A DNA stretch of 34,720 nucleotides. It comes from Bacteriovoracaceae bacterium UBA6261. Lineage in GTDB: Bacteria > Bdellovibrionota > Bacteriovoracia > Bacteriovoracales > Bacteriovoracaceae. Below the pieces are notes generated by a model, which saw nothing but the letters and a program-made list of their open reading frames with translations, ran no database searches and was not told where the DNA came from. Position numbers and translations under genes: made by a program. Below, in pieces: positions 32,161-34,720 of the stretch (positions within the stretch are counted from its first letter, which is position 1; each line of letters starts with the position of its first letter). The DNA lies in NCBI GenBank assembly GCA_002440825.1, contig DJVH01000040.1, positions 1 through 34,720 of the forward strand. Direction: 5' to 3'.

Positions 32161-34629
32161 TTGGGTCAGACAATGAAAAAGAGAATTCTCATTGCAAGCG
32201 AGCTGGTTTCAGCTCCTGTGGGAATCTTTTTTCAAAATGCCGGCTATGAACTTATTTCTGAATATAATCCTAAAATTGAATTCGAATTCATAGTCGATGA
32301 CTTTCTTCCTGAACTCACTCAACTTCCAAGAGTTCAAATCAAAAAATCCATGGCGGCTCAATGTGTGCCTCAAGTGCGTGCCCATATTGATGAAAACCTG
32401 CTTTCTTCGGAAGTAGGTAAAAAACTGCTGGGCCATTACTATGCAGATTTCAATGATTTTAATGTTGTTGATTATTATTCAGGCCAATATAAGAACATCT
32501 ATACGCTTAAAATTCAGGATTACCTGAACATTGGATATTTCATTGATACGATTGTTGTTGAGGCTTATAAAAATAAATTCGATCATGATCGCATCCGCAG
32601 TTATCTGAATGAAGCTATTCCGCAGGCTTTGAAAATTGTCGAGCAACAGGAAAGCCCGGTTCATCTCGATGTCTCTTTTTCCTATGCTGAAGAAGCCTTT
32701 GCCGTTCAAATTTCATTCGGTGCTCAGGCTTCTGCCTTTAAAAAAGATTTTGCTTCAATGGCGAAATCATCTGAATCAACTAATTTTTATGACCTGGTTT
32801 ATTTTGGGAAACGCGAACGGGCCAGCTTCTCGGCTGCATGGTTTAAAAAACCTGAATTGATCAATGCGAGAGCCTGCTTTTTTACAGAAGTTTCCGCGAA
32901 GACTGCTTCTGCTATTTCACTTTCTGCCATACAACCTGCCGAAGGTCCTGATCAGGAAGTTGTCTATGAACCTAAAAAGGTTGTCTCTGACCAGTCAAAG
33001 AAATTACAACTGGCACGCAAGTTCAGTCTGTTTATTAAAAATTATCGCGCTAAAGAACTATCACCTAAAGAAGTATCCACTCTTGAATTGACAGATATCG
33101 ATTCTTACCTTGAAAAATATCCTCGTCAGGATGCTTTGAAGGAACTTGACGATGAGATTAAGAATTTCATTATCAAGCTGATCCGCGATGATGGTCTTTA
33201 TGATGGTGTGACAGATTTTGTTCAAAAAATAGCCGGAAGTAATCTGGATAAACATGTTGAAGACATTCAGCGCGTTCTGGGAGAAAAATCTCTTGCTGAG
33301 ATTGATGAAATTCTTCGCATAAAAGGTTCAGGCAATGAGACAGGTGAGGAGTCTACAACTGTTTCGGGATGGAAAGAAAATCTGGACGAAGAAGAATGGA
33401 AAGTAAAGCGTTCTGAAATCGTTGAGCAATTAAAAGAAGAAGTGACTGTCATCAAATCGCAGGGAAGAAATATTGTTGAAGACGATATTTTGCGAGTGAT
33501 GTCTGATCAACTTCAGGCAAATCCAGAAGAAATGAAAACGGTAGTGAAGGGCATTGTTGAAGAAGCCGTTACTGCCGAATTGATTAAAAAAGAAAAATTG
33601 GAAGAAGCATTTGCAAGAAGCTTCACGACTACGGTCAAGGCACCCGTCAATGATGCCGCCAAAGAGAAGCTTGAGCAACAGATCGTTCGAATGAAAAAGC
33701 TCATGGATCAGATGAAGAACGAGATGATCAGGCTCAAAGCAGAGAACGCAACAAAAGCTCAATCTGCATCACTCGAAGTCTCGTCCGCCGGCAATGAAGA
33801 AAGTGTCGAGTTGAAACGCGCACTCGACAGGGCCCTTGATCAGATTAAAAATAAAGAAAAAATGGCGGAGAAACTCAAGTCTGATATGGAAAGCATTGTT
33901 CAGGCGAAGAATGATCGGATCGCTTCACTGGAAATGCGAATAGATTCCATCAAGCAGGACTTTGCTCAGAGTGCAGAATTTGCCAATGAAGAAAAACTTG
34001 AAAAGCTCCAGGTTGAAAATAAAAGTTTACTTGCTCGCCTTGAACTCGCTAACAGAAAAATTAATATCATCAGCGAAAACATGGACAAGCAGGATACAGA
34101 TTCGAATTTAAAGAAAGATAAAGAAATTATTACACTCAAAACCAATATGCAGTCCGCTCAGAGTGTAATTGAAAAAATGAAATCGGAAAAAACGGAACTT
34201 GAAAAGCAGCTGCGGGATGAGCGTGATAAAGTTGCAAAGCTTCGCGATGAAAAATCCTCTGATGGAAAAGAGAAAGCGATGGAACACGAAATACTCATTG
34301 CTTCACTCACTTCTGACAAACGATCGCTTGAGGATAAGCTCAAACTTCAAACAATTGAATTAAAGAAAATAGAACAAAAAATGAAATACACAACGGCCCA
34401 GCTCGAAGAAGCTCAGAAGAAGAAAGCCTCTGGGCCAGGTGGCGCAAAATCAAATGAAGCCTACATAAAACAACTTGAGTTAGCGAATGGACGATTGGCC
34501 GAAGCCTCGAGTGATTTAACTGAAAAGAAGAAAGAAATACATAAATTGAAGCAAGAGAACGCTCTCTCCAATGCAAAAATAGCAGAACTTGAAAAGAAAT
34601 TGGCGAATGCGGAGAAAAAAGCAGCTTAA
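32161..34629 (+). CDS. Large cytoplasmic coiled-coil protein
   Basis: An 822-residue protein with no signal peptide. Residues 1-260 form a globular region (starting 'RILIASELVSAPVG') of unknown fold, residues about 275-470 are mixed helical and acidic, and residues about 499-820 are a long coiled coil rich in Glu/Lys/Leu heptads ('LEQQIVRMKKLMDQMKNEM' onward, ending 'KIAELEKKLANAEKK'). The architecture of N-terminal globule plus long coiled coil recalls myxobacterial cytoskeletal or polarity proteins such as AglZ, but no receiver motif is seen and I do not claim homology. TTG 32161 is preferred over ATG 32173 because GGAG lies 5 bases before the TTG. Confidence 0.7.
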   Translation: MGQTMKKRILIASELVSAPVGIFFQNAGYELISEYNPKIEFEFIVDDFLPELTQLPRVQIKKSMAAQCVPQVRAHIDENLLSSEVGKKLLGHYYADFNDFNVVDYYSGQYKNIYTLKIQDYLNIGYFIDTIVVEAYKNKFDHDRIRSYLNEAIPQALKIVEQQESPVHLDVSFSYAEEAFAVQISFGAQASAFKKDFASMAKSSESTNFYDLVYFGKRERASFSAAWFKKPELINARACFFTEVSAKTASAISLSAIQPAEGPDQEVVYEPKKVVSDQSKKLQLARKFSLFIKNYRAKELSPKEVSTLELTDIDSYLEKYPRQDALKELDDEIKNFIIKLIRDDGLYDGVTDFVQKIAGSNLDKHVEDIQRVLGEKSLAEIDEILRIKGSGNETGEESTTVSGWKENLDEEEWKVKRSEIVEQLKEEVTVIKSQGRNIVEDDILRVMSDQLQANPEEMKTVVKGIVEEAVTAELIKKEKLEEAFARSFTTTVKAPVNDAAKEKLEQQIVRMKKLMDQMKNEMIRLKAENATKAQSASLEVSSAGNEESVELKRALDRALDQIKNKEKMAEKLKSDMESIVQAKNDRIASLEMRIDSIKQDFAQSAEFANEEKLEKLQVENKSLLARLELANRKINIISENMDKQDTDSNLKKDKEIITLKTNMQSAQSVIEKMKSEKTELEKQLRDERDKVAKLRDEKSSDGKEKAMEHEILIASLTSDKRSLEDKLKLQTIELKKIEQKMKYTTAQLEEAQKKKASGPGGAKSNEAYIKQLELANGRLAEASSDLTEKKKEIHKLKQENALSNAKIAELEKKLANAEKKAA

Positions 34630-34642
34630 TGAAAATTTTTTC

Positions 34643-34671
34643 TTGTCAGCTTCTTTCAAATTAAGTAAAAA
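34643..34671 (+). promoter_or_regulatory. Candidate promoter of tRNA-Leu
   Basis: TTGTCA (34643-34648, 5/6) and TAAAAA (34666-34671, 4/6) are spaced by 17 bases. Transcription would start near 34679, about 12 bases before the tRNA 5' end. Confidence 0.4.
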
Positions 34672-34690
34672 ATAGACCTCACAATTTAAT

Positions 34691-34720
34691 GCCCTGATGG
34701 TGAAATTGGCAGACACGCTA
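34691..34720 (+). tRNA. tRNA-Leu, 5' part only (truncated by window end)
   Basis: The last 30 bases, starting GCCCTGATGGTGAAATTGG, match the acceptor strand, D-stem and D-loop of bacterial leucine tRNAs, including the GATGGTG...ATTGG box and GACACGC after the D-loop. The anticodon is outside the window, so the isoacceptor cannot be named. Confidence 0.85.

Noticed and set aside
1..34720. CRISPR arrays, insertion sequences, prophage or integrase genes
   Set aside because: No regularly spaced direct repeats, transposase motifs or phage genes were seen on either strand.

Overview
The window is A+T-rich, gene-dense bacterial chromosome from a diderm. Outer-membrane beta-barrels, several lipoproteins, small convergent or coupled operons and no mobile elements are visible. 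The gene set suggests a delta-proteobacterium-like lineage, most likely Bdellovibrionota (Bacteriovorax/Peredibacter-like): the Acidithiobacillus-type GshA, a PHA-regulator-type DNA-binding protein, paired ArsA/Get3-like ATPases, a degenerate SpoIIE-type phosphatase domain, HD-GYP, TPR lipoproteins and secreted metallopeptidases. This assignment is inference from gene content, not from a marker gene. I see no CRISPR array, insertion sequence, prophage or rRNA. A leucine tRNA starts at the extreme right edge.

Layout, left to right. (a) 2-670: C-terminal part of an outer-membrane barrel protein. (b) 671-3541, minus: nitronate monooxygenase-like enzyme, MFS exporter and a small exported protein in one operon. 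(c) 3676-4902: secreted M28 zinc aminopeptidase. (d) 4969-9470: Suv3-like RNA helicase, DUF455 ferritin-like protein and an ATP-grasp-like protein, tightly coupled. (e) 9452-10090 minus and 10115-11077 plus: class II aldolase-like protein and a membrane-anchored Ala/Pro/Lys-rich protein, divergent with only 24 bp between start codons. (f) 11081-11824 minus: HD-GYP c-di-GMP phosphodiesterase. Opposite it, 12028-15430 encodes a degenerate SpoIIE-like protein, a secreted zincin metalloprotease and a small secreted protein. (g) 15427-15654: small exported protein on the minus strand. (h) 15793-22578, minus: cystathionine gamma-lyase, cystathionine beta-synthase, glutamate-cysteine ligase, two ArsA/Get3-like ATPases, an outer-membrane barrel protein and a PHA-type regulator, transcribed in the reverse of this order. 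(i) 23017-25466: TPR lipoprotein followed by a LolB-like lipoprotein. (j) 25572-31153: complete oligopeptide ABC transporter (oppABCDF order) ending in an intrinsic terminator. (k) 31285-34629: two uncharacterised proteins, the second a long coiled-coil protein. (l) 34691: tRNA-Leu, cut by the window end.

How the genes work together. Block (h) joins reverse transsulfuration (homocysteine to cysteine) to the first step of glutathione synthesis, in one transcript with a pair of targeting-type ATPases and a surface protein. The 5' end of this transcript has two stacked RNA features. A 9-bp inverted repeat contains the barrel gene's start codon, with its Shine-Dalgarno in the loop. A perfect 9-bp GC-rich hairpin plus T-rich tract then lies inside its signal-peptide codons. 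I read this as a possible translation-coupled attenuator for the thiol/ATPase operon, and it is the best candidate here for something undescribed.

The peptide transporter, aminopeptidase and secreted metalloprotease fit an organism living on proteins and peptides. Start codons are often non-AUG: Shine-Dalgarno spacing favours TTG, CTG and possibly ATT in several genes, so automatic starts should be treated with caution here.
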